Shown: positions 43,770-56,125, numbered from the stretch's first letter. The stretch is 64,000 nucleotides of DNA from Cenococcum geophilum 1.58 (GCA_001692895.1 KV748211.1:310001-374000); one strand, 5' to 3'. Translations and numbers: made by a program. The notes: generated by a model not told the origin, from the letters alone.

Positions 43770-45394
43770 TAACTTTTATCTATTCCTCGTCATCCTCTAG
43801 TTCTATAACCCAATCCTTACCCTCTAGTGCTCCTACTGCCACCGCTATAGGTTGAGAATTTTTATTATACGACAAACATTGAGCCCTATAATCCCGCCAC
43901 TTATAATTTCTATAGCACCCACCATAGAACCCTAGGAGACTCCGACACTTAGTAAAGGGGTAAAGGCCTACTAAACAACGTAGAGTCGCCGTACAGGCCT
44001 CGTAGGGCTAGCGTTAATTAGCTCTCTACCTTGTACGAGTAATATAGGTTACTTATAATTATATTTAGAGATCCACGGCTCTAAATTAGAATTGCATTTA
44101 TATATAAAGGCTTCCCAGTCCGCACCTGCTTCTCTAATACCCCCCCCCCACCTAAGCCTCTATATTAATTGTTAATAAAGCTTTTACCCTCTCCTACTTA
44201 TCTTAAGAGTAGTTAGTTATATAGGTATATCGTATAGAAAGGAGAGTTTACTTATAGTATAGTAATGTTGCTAAAGAATCTCTTATATAGCAGGACGGGA
44301 AGTGTACCAGATAATTATATTTCCTAATTCTTAATAAAGGACAACGTCGGTAGGATCTAAACTTATAATCTATTAAGTTTAAAGTTAGCATATATTTACC
44401 TACGCCACCTACGTGCCTTTAGTGGTTACCTTTTGCCTAAAATTATTTTATTTATATATCTTATGCCCTTTCCTTAGTGTTGTATAATATATCTCTTATA
44501 TACATTTCTTCGTATAACCACTATATTCCTTTTAAAATTCCACTTTAGTGCTAGCTCTTTATACACTCCGTCTTCTTAAGGTTCTATAATCTAAGCTATA
44601 TTCTCTCCCATAATACTATATAACGCCCTCCTAAAAATACTCTCTCTAGTTCATCACTTATAGCTAGAATTAAAAGTACCTCTTTTATAAAGAGTGAAAG
44701 CCGCGGCTAGCGCTTTATTTGTTGTTCTTAAGACTACCACTAAAGTAGAGAAACTTTAATTTCGTATAGTACTTTAGAGCAGTAGTTATTGTACTCATCC
44801 TGGCTTACTAGTCGAGTAACCTTTTTATTTAATTTATTTATAATTTAATTATACTTATTAAGTTCCTTATACTTATCTTATAATAGCCTATTATACGATA
44901 CTATTTAAAGAGAGGTAATAGGCTTCTCTAATTCTTGGTATGTTTCCTAAAGCCGTTAAACCTTTAGAAGTATTATTTTCTACTACTCCTTCTTCTAAAA
45001 TGTCTTAATATACTTTGTATAATGATTTAGGTGAAGAATAAGTGCAGTGGCGTAAAGAGGGGAGTTGTCTGTTCTCTAGTAGTACTCGTTAAACTTCGCC
45101 TATACATTTTTTACTTAAAGTAAAAGAGCTTTATTTAATTTAAAGAGTGCTTATTATATAATATTAGCTTTAGCTTAAATAAAGTAGCTAGAAGAAGAGT
45201 TATATAAGAGAGTTCTTTATATATTTAATAAGTACATCTATTATAAAGAGTACTCGATTAAGTGTTATATAATCCCCTTGTGTCTCTAATATTACGTAGT
45301 GGAATGGCTTTAAAAAGGTGCATCGTATAAAGAAACTTCCAGTCTTACGGCGAGATATAATCCTCCTTAAGTATATTATAGTTACTCTTAATAT
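43770..45394 (-). pseudogene. hAT-H transposase, C-terminal half with dimerisation region
   Basis: The minus strand from 45394 downward continues the transposase. The hAT C-terminal dimerisation region is clear near 44690-44555: ILAISDELERVFLGGRYIVW, then ENLKKTECIKSW-like residues. The tail reads IAVAVGALEGKDWVIELEDD and ends at a stop near 43780. Frame breaks occur between 45200 and 44700. It joins 51360-52579 across Gypsy-D. Confidence 0.82.
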
Positions 45395-45623
45395 TGTGAC
45401 GGTGCTAGTGCGCGTTACCTGCCACATTTAACCAATCAGGATTTTCCATGCCCGGCATAGAAAATCGCTATTGGCTCACTTACCACTAGCGCCTTAGTAA
45501 CCCTCGCGACATATCTACCTACTGCCCCTAAGCGATTCTTCTTCTTCTTCTCCTTAGCTTAGTATCTTTACTAAATAGCAATCCATAAGCTTTAGTTCAG
45601 AGGCATTTATGCGAGCCATCACA
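45395..45623 (+). repeat. 5' LTR of Gypsy-D
   Basis: 229 bp; ends GCCATCACA. Contains the 43-bp dyad at 45432-45474 and an uninterrupted CTTCTTCTTCTTCTCC run. More TA changes than the 3' copy. Confidence 0.95.
45432..45474 (+). promoter_or_regulatory. 43-bp CCAAT-flanked dyad in Gypsy-D 5' LTR
   Basis: CCAATCAGGATTTTCCATG, then the inverted arm CATAGAAAATC and ATTGG. It lies in the first quarter of the LTR, where retrotransposon promoter elements commonly sit. Confidence 0.7.
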
Positions 45624-46099
45624 TTATACTAAGCTCTCCTTACACTGCCTAGGAAGGCCTTAATAATATCCCACCCCTAAAAAAAAAAAAAAGAGAAGAT
45701 CTTCGTCTATAACGACGCGTCAACGCGCTATACTCAGACATTAAAACAACTCTATACTGCCTGTAAAGGCCTTAACAATACCCCACTTTGTAAGCTAGAT
45801 AGGACTAGACCTATACCCCCTAGAATTAAAACCGAATCGTACGATTCCGATAAACCCTAGGAAGCTAACAATAGCACCTAAAGCGAGCTCATCTAAAAGA
45901 GCTACCCCAACCCAAGAAGAACATAAAATTCAATTGGGATCCAAAATTAAAGATAATAATAATATTATAGACGTATATAAGCAGATTCGTGCCCTAACGG
46001 CTAATTAAGAAGCCGACCGTTTTTAAGCTTAAAGCACATAGGAGACCCTATAAGAGATCCTAGACAGCCTTACAGCTCTTTAAAGCAGCTTAGCTCCCC

Positions 46100-47400
46100 C
46101 TTCTAGAAGTCCTAGTTAACCTATCCACTTAACTAAGGATAATATACTAGGGAGTATGGAAACGATAACGAAGTAATTAAAGTCCGTTAAGCTCTCTAAC
46201 CCCTAACCACTGTCTAACGGGATAGACCCTACCTTTAAGAATTGGAGGATTTAAATATAAGGAAAGCTCCGCGTTAACTACAACTATTTCCTTTCCAAAG
46301 AAGCTAAGATGCTTTACCTCTTTGGTTAAACTACTAGGGACGCCTAAAAGCACCTCTAAGCCAAGTTTAAGGATAAGTCACCTATTTAGTTTATATCCGT
46401 TAATAAGATGCTACAGCACCTAGCGGCTATCTACGTGAACCCGAATAAAGTATACGACGCTAGGTACGACTATAATCGCCTAATAATGAGACCGAACTAA
46501 TCCTTTACCGAGTTCTAGACCCAATTCCTACACTTAGTAGGCGAAGGCCAGGTCCCCCTTAAAAACTACCAATTAGACCTATACGACAAACTAACGGTTT
46601 AATTACAAGAGAAGATTACGGTAGCCCTAGACGACCTACCAACCCACCAAAGACTTACAGCCCAATATCTGTCGTTGGATTCAGAACTACAGCGAATTAA
46701 TACCCACACCAATCGGCAGAAGAAATCCCATAGCGATTAAAAACCGACAATCACACCTACTAGGGCTGGCACTGGAAAACTAGTGGAAAGTACCCCTATA
46801 CCTAAGGTAGGTATAACTGCCCTTTAGCGGGCCTCTCCCGATTAACCATATGCTATACCCCCAACCAATACCCACCATAACACCCCAATCGACCCTACTA
46901 TAGCCACGTGCTTTAACTGCGGAAAAGATAGACACTTTACCTCGTCTTGCCCGGAGCCAAAAGATATAGGCGATATTAAGGAGATAGAGGAAGGAGAGAC
47001 GTCCGACGAGTTGGGAAAAGAAGAACCCTAGGGAAAGACTCCCCCCTAGGGTACCCTATCGATCTTAAAGAGATTAATCTAAGTCAGTTAATAGGTGGAA
47101 AACACTTTATAGTTCTATATACAGTATCTTAAAATGTATATAGAGTTAACATAACCGCCCTTATTAACACTAGAGCAAATGGCTTTGCCTTTATAAATAC
47201 TGCCTATCCAACTAACGTTGCTAGGTTCCTAAATGTAAAAGCCACCTAGCTAGAGAAGCCTATCTAAGTAAAAGGCTATAACGGCTAAGCCGGTAAGCCG
47301 GTTACCTATATATTAAAGTTATATATTTCTCTTAATAGACGACGCCTATATAGTATACCCTTCTATATCCTAGACCTAGGTTNCTATAANATAATNCTTA
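46100..47400 (+). pseudogene. Gypsy-D gag and protease
   Basis: Gag reads DPTFKNWRIQIQGKLRVNYN near 46228, AMLYLFGQ-like sequence, then NQSFTEFQTQFLHLVGEGQV-like residues near 46500. A canonical CCHC knuckle, CFNCGKDRHFTSSC, lies at 46915-46956. An acidic linker (DIGDIKEIEEGE) leads to the aspartic protease, read ALINTRANGFAFINTAYP near 47160-47215, where the catalytic Asp of the DTGA-type site reads Asn. Ambiguous bases begin at 47383. Stops fall at CAG/CAA/TGG sites. The start codon is uncertain. Confidence 0.85.
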
Positions 47401-47799
47401 GTNNNAAGTAGATGTCCTATTTTNATATCTGGCTAAANNTANNATAAAGGCAGCTTATTTNGCCGAAGGATAGACTAAAATTACCCTCCTTTATTAAAGA
47501 GATCCGAACTAACCGTAGGATATTAGCCGTAGAGGCGGACCCCACCTATAAGCAGAATATTAGGGACCGGGACCTAGCCTTCGCATAGGAAGACGCCTGT
47601 TACGAAGCTAGTAAGAACCCTATACTAATAAAGATACTTTCCCGCAGTGCTACGGTTAAAGAGGACTCTACATATAGAAGCGGAACGAATAGTGACGTAG
47701 AAGTCGCCTAAGTTGCGGAGATCCAACCTATATAGAAGAGGACCTACCAATAGGATACGAAAGATAGCCTTTAGAAGATGCAGTAGGAGCTAAAGGGAG

Positions 47800-50700
47800 G
47801 AATAAGAAGGTCGATACCCTAAAAGCCTTAGAAATTATATACACCCCTACTATTACATAACCCCCCTATATTAGATATCGTGGCTATTAGTGCTATAGGG
47901 TTCCACTTTAATATATACTAAAAGGACAACGAGGTTTTTATAACTAGCTTATACGAAATCAACCAGATTATTAATAAGAAGGAAGAAGGGCTAGCTAAGG
48001 AAAGTAATAAGGAGCTGGTTAAGCGCCTCCTTCCTACCTACCTCTTAAGCCATAGAGACGCGTTCTTAAAAGCAGCTTTAGATATACTACCCCCCCACCA
48101 AATGTACGATTATAAGATTTAATTAGAAGCCAATAACTCGCTAAGATATAGCCCCCTCTACTAACAATTAACGGACAAGCTAAAGGCAACAAAGTAGTAC
48201 TTAATTAATAACCTTAATAAAGGGTTTATCGAGCCTAGCTAAGCCCCTTTTACTTCCCCTATCCTATTTATAAAAAAGCCTAATAGAGGCCTTCATTTTT
48301 ATATTAACTATTAAAAGCTAAACGCTATTACTCAAAAGGATCGGTATCCTATTCCTTTAATTAACAAGACCCTTGCACATCTAAGCCAGGCAAAGATCTT
48401 TACTAAACTTAATATCCGCTAAGCTTTCTACCAAATTAGGATAGACCCTATATCTAAAGATTTAATAACATTCCGTACCTATTATGGGTCCTATAAATAT
48501 AAAGTCCTTTCTTTTAGGTTAATAAATGGGCTGGCTATATACCAAAGGTACATAAATAATGTCCTTTTTAACTACCTTAATAAGTTCTGCACGGCATACC
48601 TAGATAACATCCTTATATACTTAGACAACAAACTTAAGTATAAAGTTTATATTAAGAAGGTCCTAGAGAGATTACGGAATACAGGCTTATAAGTTAATAT
48701 TAAGAAATATAAATTCGGGGTAAAACGTATAAAGTACCTTAGGTTTATTGTAAGTATAAATAGGATCAAAGTTAACCCTAAAAAGGTTAAAGCAATCCGC
48801 AGCTAGAAGCCCCCTTATACTATAAAGGGGATCCAGTCCTTCCTTAGCTTTTGTAATTTCTATTACTAGTTTATCCATAACTATAGAGTTATAGCAAAGT
48901 CTCTTATATAACTTACCTAGAAAGATACGCCTTTTATATTTAATAATAACTATATAGAGGCCTTTAGAGAGTTAAAGGATCGGCTTATCTCTTCTCTAAT
49001 CCTACGTTATTATAACCCAAATCTTAAATTAATGCTAAAAATAGACGCTTCCAACGGAGTCGTAGTAGGGGTCCTATTACAGCTACATCCGGACGGCGAA
49101 TAGTACCCTATTACTTTCTTCTTAAAGATAATAGACCCGGCCGAGTATAACTACAAAGTACACGATAAAGAAATACTGGCTATTATTTAATTATTGTCCC
49201 AATAGCGCGCGGAGCTTAAAGGCACAAACTCTCAAATTAAGGTCTATACTAATCATAAAGCCTTAGAGTATTTTATAATAATAAAGCAGCTTACCAGCCA
49301 ATAGGCTTAATAGGCTAAAATACTCTCTTAATTCTTCTTTACAATTATATACCGCCTAGGTATATAAAACTCTAAGGCTAATGCTTTAACCCAGAGAGAA
49401 TAGGACATAGGCCCCCAGAATAAGCTAAAGGCGCAACATCGGATACGCGCCCTCCTCCGTCCTAAACAGCTCTACCTACGTATCCTTAAGGAACTAAGCT
49501 TTAAAGAGAATAAGCTAGCACCTATAGAAGGAGAGTTCTTGGACAAGCCAATAGGATTAATTAACCGTATCTTAACCGCAAACCGTACGGTTAAATCCCT
49601 AAAGGCCCTCCGCGACTAGGCCTTAAAAGGTAACCCTAATTTAGAAATAGAAAAAGGACTGCTCTTATACTAAGAACGGCTTATAGTTCTAGATATTAAC
49701 AACCTACGGATAGAGCTAATCTATAAGGCCCACTGTTAAGTCTTAACGGCGCACCCTAGTTAGGATAAGACCCACTAACTACTAGCGCCCCATTACTATT
49801 AGCAAGGACTCCTATCCGATATAAAATAATTTATTAAAAACTACCACGCCTATAAACGCGCGGATGCCCCTAGGGATCGAACTCCTAGGTAGTTACGTCT
49901 ATTGCCAGTTCTAAAACGCCTTTAGTAACATATTATAATAGACTTTAAGTCGTTTCCAAAGGACGCCCACGGCCACAACGCGGCCTTTATAGTAATTAAC
50001 CAACTATATAAGCAATCCGTCTCCCTCCCTTACTTTAAGACCACAACTACAAAGGATATAGCTCGCCTTTACGTCAACAATATCTATTAATTCTACGGCG
50101 CTCCCAAATCAATTATCTCTAACCATGGCCCCTAGTTTATATTAGACTTCTAGAATAAATTCTGCCGTATCCTTAGAATTAAGATTAGGCTCTCTACTAC
50201 ATTCTACCCTTAGACTAACGGCTAAACCAAGATTATAAACTAGTACCTTAACTAGCAACTACGTCCCTTTATAAACTACTATCAGGACAACTAGTTGGAA
50301 TTACTACCTATAATAGACTACGCGCAGCTTACGCTCCCCTATAATAGCATAGGGATGTCGCCATTTAAACTGCTTAACGGGTACGCACTACAAACGTCCT
50401 TTAATTGGGATAGGCCTACCGAACCCGCTACGGCTCGCGAACGCCTTAGCTATAAAGAGGCCCAGGCATTTGCCGAGAGAATGCACGGGGCCTAGAAGAC
50501 TGCTTAAACAATTATAAAAAAGGCGCAAGAGAAGAAAGAGGCCGACGTAAATCAGTATCATCGCGAAGTAGACTTCTAAGTAGGAGATAAGGTATAGGTG
50601 TTAATAAAGAACTAGAAAACCCAAAGGCCAAGCCGCAAGTTAAACCACCAAATGGCTGGTCTATATAAGATTTTAGAGAAGGTAGGACACTCCTTTAGGG

Positions 50701-51125
50701 TCAAACTACCAAATTCAATGAAGATCCACCCTATTTTCTCCCTAGACCGATTATAAAAGGCTGCGAACGACCCACTACCTAGACAGTACAACGACCCCCC
50801 ACCGCCAATTCAGATTGCAGAGGATAAGGAATAGGAAGTTAAAGAGATCCTAGCAGTTAAGAAGGTCTATAGTGTCTTAAAATACTATATAAGCTGGGTT
50901 GGCCACGACGAGGACCTAGAATGGTATCCTATATCTAATTTTAAATACTCCCCCTATAAACTACGAGACTTCCACCTAGCCTACCTAGACCTCCCCGGAC
51001 TACTAAGCAAGTTAGATAGCTGGATTAAATGCTAGGAAGAAGGGTTAGATAATTATAATAATCTAGATAATAATAAGGAACTCGGATAACGCCTAAGGGC
51101 AGGCTTTTTTAAGAGGGGGGGGTGA
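47800..51125 (+). pseudogene. Gypsy-D pol: RT, RNase H, integrase, chromodomain
   Basis: The RT reads [25 protein letters not shown] and TAYLDNILIYLDN near 48594-48632 (YLDD to YLDN). RNase H reads LMLKIDASNGVVVGVLLQ near 49030 and YTNHKALEYF. The integrase has the HHCC-type zone (KAHC, then YHAYKRAD), core residues DFKSFPKDAHGHN near 49940 and ISNHGPQF (Asp to Asn) near 50115, and TNGQTKIIN where the catalytic Glu reads Lys. A chromodomain, ILAVKKVYSVLKYYISWVGH and then EDLEWYPISNF, lies at about 50850-50945. The frame runs to TGA at 51123-51125, next to the 3' LTR. Catalytic losses in RT and integrase make it dead. Confidence 0.93.
51111..51125 (+). other. Polypurine tract of Gypsy-D, overlapping stop codon
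   Basis: AAGAGGGGGGGGTGA immediately precedes the 3' LTR. It also encodes the last residues and the stop codon of pol. Confidence 0.88.
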
Positions 51126-51354
51126 TGTGACGGTGCTGGTGCGCGTCACCTACCACATTCAACCAATCAGGATTTTCCATGCCCGGCATGGAAAATCGCT
51201 ATTGGCTCGCTTACCACTAGCGCCTTGGCGACCCTCGCGACATGTCTACCTACTGCCCCTAAGCGATTCTTCTTCTTCTTCTCCTTAGCTTAGTATCTTT
51301 ACTAGATAGCAATCCACAAGCTTCGGTTCAGAGGCATTTATGCGAGCCGTCACA
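51126..51354 (+). repeat. 3' LTR of Gypsy-D
   Basis: 229 bp, ends CCGTCACA and is followed by AATAT. It contains the best-preserved copy of the 43-bp dyad. Confidence 0.95.
51163..51205 (+). promoter_or_regulatory. 43-bp CCAAT-flanked dyad in Gypsy-D 3' LTR
   Basis: CCAAT, GATTTTCCATGCC, CGGCATGGAAAATC and ATTGG in order: a perfect 13-bp arm pair plus inverted CCAAT boxes. Least mutated of the four copies. Confidence 0.75.
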
Positions 51355-51359
51355 AATAT

Positions 51360-52579
51360 AGTTATTAATTCCTAACTTGTGCTCAAGTAAGATACTTAGT
51401 ATTTAATACCAGCTATTCCATCTTATATAATTATTAAGTAGAACTCATCTTCTAACTAAAGTCTTAAACTCCTTTATACAACTCGCTAAGGTATAAAAGT
51501 GTACTATAACATTATAAAGCTTGCTAAGTAGGCCTATTGCTTAGAAGGCCTGTTTCTACTTAATTTCTTCCTTATAACTTTACTCCTTTCTATTTACATT
51601 ATTCCTTTTATACGACTTAATAGCCTTAAGTTTAAGAGTATCTTTAAAGAGGAAGGCCTAGACGGCGAGATTAATAGTATGCCCCTAGCAGCGGATATAT
51701 TATTAGATGGGATCCTAGGTAATATCCTTATTATCGGCGAGATACTTATAGATCGTACAATATAGTGTATTATTTGTTATAGAGTTATTAGCAATAATAG
51801 CTCCGAGCTTTTAAAGAATCCCATACTCCTATAGCACTGGAAGAAGAGTAATCTATTGCTCTTCTCCGCCGTAAGTAGCTACCATACGAAGAGTAAAAAG
51901 AGCTTTTATCCGCTTTTTTTTAACTATTAATAAAGTGGGCGCAAATTCCAAGGAGAAGGTAGTTATTTAGAGAGGTCTAGATATCAATAGAGAGATAAAT
52001 GCTTATTAATGCTAACTGAACTCGTTTTCGTACGATATCCTTTTGTAACTAGAATAACTAATTAATTATCCGGCTAACTTTTAAATAAGTTGTCATAAGA
52101 TATTTATCTAACGCTTAGTTAAGAGCCTAGCAGAAAACATAGAACTCTAGCCACTTAACAGTCCGGAATAGAAGGTTTTGTATAATAATTAAATTTATAA
52201 GAGCCTAGTTAATAACTTCCCTATTAAGGACCTTCTTTAGTATATAAAAATCAAAGTCGTCCGTCTTATTTTCGGCTGCCGCTTACTTATAGAGCTCCTT
52301 TAACTTCTAACTTACTAATGCTTTCGTACAACTTTATATTGTCTTAACAATAATTCCATACTTTAACTTTAGGTGGTTCTGAAGGTTAGTTATTAATATT
52401 GCGCCGTATATGCAGTATTTACAGTAGATATATTTCCGTTTCTTTGGGTTATATATTAGCTCTCCTTTATCTAGTTCGCAAGAGTGGTTATAGATTAGAG
52501 ATCTTTTCTAATTGGCCTGTTTCGTGCTAGAAGTATTAATTATACTTATAAGAAGGGAGGAGTCTGCTTTAGAAGCCAT
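51360..52579 (-). pseudogene. hAT-H transposase, N-terminal half with BED zinc finger
   Basis: Starts at ATG 52579 on the minus strand (MASKADSSLLISIINTSS). A BED-type finger reads YIYCKYCIYGAILITNLQNH with His/Lys-rich following residues, near 52425-52350. Further on, LSIDIxTSLNNYLLLGICAH near 51990-51930 and KLGAIIANNSITNNTLYCTI near 51800-51745 match the conserved hAT catalytic blocks; the GDNAS-type Asp reads Asn. Gypsy-D interrupts at AATAT, after which 45394-43770 continues. Confidence 0.85.
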
Positions 52580-52737
52580 AGTTCGTATAATACTTTATTA
52601 AAAGTAGAGAATTTTTTCTAGGTGGGGTATGCCAAGAAATTATCGAAATAAAAGCGATAAATACCGATAAGCGAAAATCATGATAATTTATCGATTTTAT
52701 TAGATAAGATTTTATTTTCGCCTACCCTACTCTTTAG

Positions 52738-55407
52738 TATTAATGTTTTTATAATAGGGAATTAAGAACGGGTGTTTGCTAAAGTAGTTAACTATAACTA
52801 TAACTATATTATATCCGTTATAGTCTATAAGTAGTTTATAAAAGTCTATAAAGATATACTATTAAAGGCGCTCTAGTATTAGGAGTGGCTTAAGTAGTTC
52901 TAGGGTTTTGTTTTATAGGGTTATAGCTTTTTAATAGTTCTCGTAGTTCCGTATATATTAATTAATATTTATAATTATTCTTGGCTAGTAGTAGCGGCAG
53001 TTAATAATTTTATGGGTCTTATTTTTGCTAGGGTATACTATAAAGACTTAGTAATAAGCTTTACGGATTAGTTCTATTTATAAATTAGTAATATTAGGGA
53101 TTATAAGCCGCTTCTAGCATAGGAGCAATCCTTCCTCTATTTTAAAATTAGGGTCTTCTTTTATAGCTTAATCGCGAAGGGCCCTTAGGGCATTAGCCAT
53201 ACGGTTTATAATTAGAAGGTAGTTAACTAGCTATATTAGCTTATTTAAGGACTCCTTTATTAGTGCTAACTTGTTTTACTAGGAGTCTAGCTCCTTAAGG
53301 ATTTGTAGGTTAAGCTATTTTAGATAAAGGAAAGCGCGCGTCTAATATTAGGTCTTTAGCTTATCTTAGGGTTTTACGTCTTATTCTCTTTGGGTTAGGG
53401 TATTAGCTTTAGAGTTTTACTTACTAAAACGATATATAATTATAAAGAAAAATTAGGAGAGTATTTTAGCCTACTAGGCTTATTATTTAGTAAGCTGCTT
53501 TATAGTTATAAAGTACTTTAGGGCTTTATAATCTATATATATTTTAATCCGGGAGTTTATATCTTTAAGCTCTACACGCTATTAGAAGAGTAATTAAATA
53601 ATAGCTAGTATTTCTTTATTATATACTTTATAGTTATACTTAGCCTAGTTTATTATTTTTAAGAAGGTAATAGGGTACTATTCGCCGTCTAGATATAACT
53701 ATAATAGGATTCCTACTACGACCCTATTATAAGCATCCGTTTTTAGTATTAATTTAAAGTCCGGGTTATAGTAATAAAGCATTAAAAAAGAAATAAGCCA
53801 ATCCTTTATCTCTTTAAAGGCTTTTATATAGTTATTATTAAAGATAAAAGGCGTGTCCTTCCTAGTTAGTCGTATAAGAGGTTTTACTATAATTCTGTAG
53901 TTATAGATAAACTAATAGTAGAAGTTATAAAAGCTAAGGAAGGACTAGATTTCTTTTACTATATAAAGGGGCTTCTGGTTATAGATTACCTTTACCTTTT
54001 TAGGGTTAACCTTAATTCCTTTTATAGTTACAATAAACTTAAAGCATTTTATACGTTTTACCCTAAACTCGCATTTTTTAATATTAACTTATAAGCCTAT
54101 ATTCTGTAGTCTCTTTAGAACCTTCTTAATATAAACTTAATGCTTAAGTTTGTTGTCTAAGTATATAAGAATGTTATTTAGGTATATTATACAGAATTTA
54201 TTAAGGTAATTAAAAAGAACGTTATTTATATACCTTTAGTATATAGCCAGTCTGTTTATTAGTCTAAAAGGAAAAACTTTATATTTATAGAAACTATAAT
54301 AAGTATAGAATATTATTAAATCTTTAAATATAGGGTTTATCCTAATTTAGTAGAAAGCTTAGTAGATATTAAGTTTGGTAAAGATCTTTACCTAGCTTAG
54401 ATATATAAGGGTCTAATTAATTAAAGAAATAGAATACTAGTCCTTTTAAGTAATAGCGTTTAGCTTTTATAAAAATAAAGGCCTTTACTAGGCTTTTTTA
54501 TAAATAGGATAGGGGAAGTAAAAGGGGCTTAACTTAGCTTAATAAACCCTTTATNTAGGTTATTAATTAAGTACTACTTTATTACTTTTAGCTTATCTAT
54601 TAATTATTAGTAGAGGGGGCTATAGCCTAGCGAGTTATTAGCTTCTAATTAAATCTTATAATTATATATTTAGTAAGGGGGTAACTTATCTAAGGCTACT
54701 TTTAAAAATATATCCTTATAATCTATATAAATAGTAAAAAGGAGGCGTTTAACTAGTTTCTTGTCGGTTTCCTTAGCTAGCTTTTCCTCCCTATTATTAA
54801 TAATTTGGTTAATCTTATATAGGCTTATTATAAAGACCTTATTATCCTTCTAGCATATATTAAAGTGGAATACTATAGCCCTAATTACGGTAATATTTAC
54901 TATAGGGGGTTATATAATAATAGGGGCGTATATAACCTTAGAGGCTTTTAGGGTACTAGCGTCATTATTACTCCTTTTAGCTTCTATTGTATCTTTTAAA
55001 GGTTATCCCTTATATCCTATTAATACATTCTTTTTTATACCGGTTAGATCTACGCGATTTAGATATTATCTATATTACTATCTATCCCCGCTTCTATATA
55101 TAGAGTCCTCTTTAGATATAATACTTTAGAAGAGTATCTTTATTAATATAGAGTTCTTTCTCGCTTTTTAGCGGGCGTCTTTTTAGGTAAAGGCTAGGTT
55201 ACGGGCCTAAATATCCTACTAGTAGGTAGGGTTAGCCTTTATAGCTAGTGTCTTATAATTAGTTCGGATTTCCCTAATAAAGGAAGGTAGTTTTAGTCTA
55301 TCCTCTAACTAAATAAATTGTCTTTATTATACGTTTAACTAAATATTAAAATAGGATATCTATTTTCGGCTAAGGATTATATTATAGAACCCTAGGTCTA
55401 GGATATA
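52738..55407 (-). pseudogene. Gypsy-C piece 3: RT, RNase H and integrase N-terminal part
   Basis: The minus strand from 55407 reads FYILDLGFYNIIL, the end of the protease domain, rejoining 59250 exactly after Copia-E and its TSD are removed. The RT follows, with active site FCIIYLNNILIYLDN near 54195-54150 (YLDD to YLNN), then RNase H with the ALEYF-type block near 53520, and integrase down to the hAT insertion. It is very AT-rich and more decayed than Gypsy-D. A single ambiguous base lies near 54555. Confidence 0.85.
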
Positions 55408-55412
55408 GAAAG

Positions 55413-55683
55413 TGTTCGTACTAACTTAATAGCACGAGTGAGTCAGATCCAGGGGCACGAAATACGTATAGTATTGTATACTCGTTTGGATAATAGTGAC
55501 TGTCGATTATATAAAGCAGACTACGTGGTCTATATACTAATGCACCTCCCCCCTAATTAGTCAGTGCTTCATAAGTGCACCAGACGCGTAAGCGAGTGGT
55601 TGGTGCACTAAACGCGTAAACGCGTACCTGGTGTACCGAACGCGTAAGCACGCGGTTAGTACAACAGGTGCTGTAATTATACA
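55413..55683 (-). repeat. Copia-E 3' LTR
   Basis: 271 bp, plus-strand start TGTTCGTACTAACTTAATAG, end ATTATACA. Its ACGCGTAA-rich segment (repeated AACGCGTAA/AGACGCGTAA words, 55585-55650) is one unit longer than in Copia-A. Confidence 0.92.
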
Positions 55684-55935
55684 CTAGCGGTACTTGAAAA
55701 ATGAAACCACCTGTATACAGCCTCCGTAATTACTTTAATAAAACCATAAAATATAAAAGAAATACGCAAGAAATAAAACTGTAAAACATAAGAAATACAT
55801 AGGAGATTCCTCCGTGTAGTAGGTGCTATAATTATACACTAGCGGTACTTAAAAATAGAACCGCTTGTGTATAGCCTCCGTAATTTACTTTAATAAAACC
55901 ATAAAATGCAAAAGAAATATATAGGAAATTCCTTC
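55664..55935 (-). repeat. Tandem duplication at Copia-E 3' LTR/interior junction
   Basis: The segment from AGGTGCTGTAATTATACAC through GAAAYACC-type sequence occurs twice (about 55667-55780 and 55825-55935). The second copy therefore contains the LTR tail followed by interior DNA, but is not an LTR itself. Possible product of template switching. Confidence 0.7.
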
Positions 55936-55959
55936 CCGAGGTACCGGTGCTCTAAGTTG

Positions 55960-56125
55960 GCCGTAAGTCCTGCTTACGGTCCGTAAAATAAACCGTACGG
56001 CCTTCCGACGGGCCGTAAACGAACCATACGGCCTTCCAATAGGCCGTAAATAAACCGTAAGTCCTGCTTACGGTTGTAAAGTAAACCGTATAGCTTTCCG
56101 ATGGGCCGTAGACGAACCGTACGGC
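55960..56125. repeat. CCGTACGGCC-type repeats in Copia-E 3' UTR
   Basis: Four to five blocks of about 37 bp, each with CCGTACGGCCTTCCGACGGG-like sequence, forming small inverted repeats. Longer series than in Copia-A (26795-26905). Confidence 0.65.

Larger units (their letters stand above)
45395..51354 (+). mobile_element. Gypsy-D: chromodomain Gypsy retrotransposon
   Basis: Two 229-bp LTRs (45395-45623 and 51126-51354), starting TGTGACGGTGC and ending in a mutated or intact CGTCACA, with TSD AATAT (45390-45394 and 51355-51359). Plus-strand gag, protease, RT, RNase H, integrase and chromodomain are all recognisable, 5.96 kb in all. It is the same lineage as Gypsy-C by gag and protease sequence, and it is nested two levels inside that element. 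Confidence 0.95.
43516..52729 (-). mobile_element. hAT-H: hAT DNA transposon in Gypsy-C, split by Gypsy-D
   Basis: Terminal inverted repeats CAGGGTAGGCGAAAAT (43516-43531) and, from the right, TAGGGTAGGCGAAAAT (52729-52714). The 8-bp TSD is CTCTTTAG (43508-43515 and 52730-52737), diagnostic of the hAT superfamily. Both subterminal regions are rich in TTATCG/CGATAA words, probable transposase sites. Removing Gypsy-D leaves about 3.25 kb with one transposase gene on the minus strand. Confidence 0.93.
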
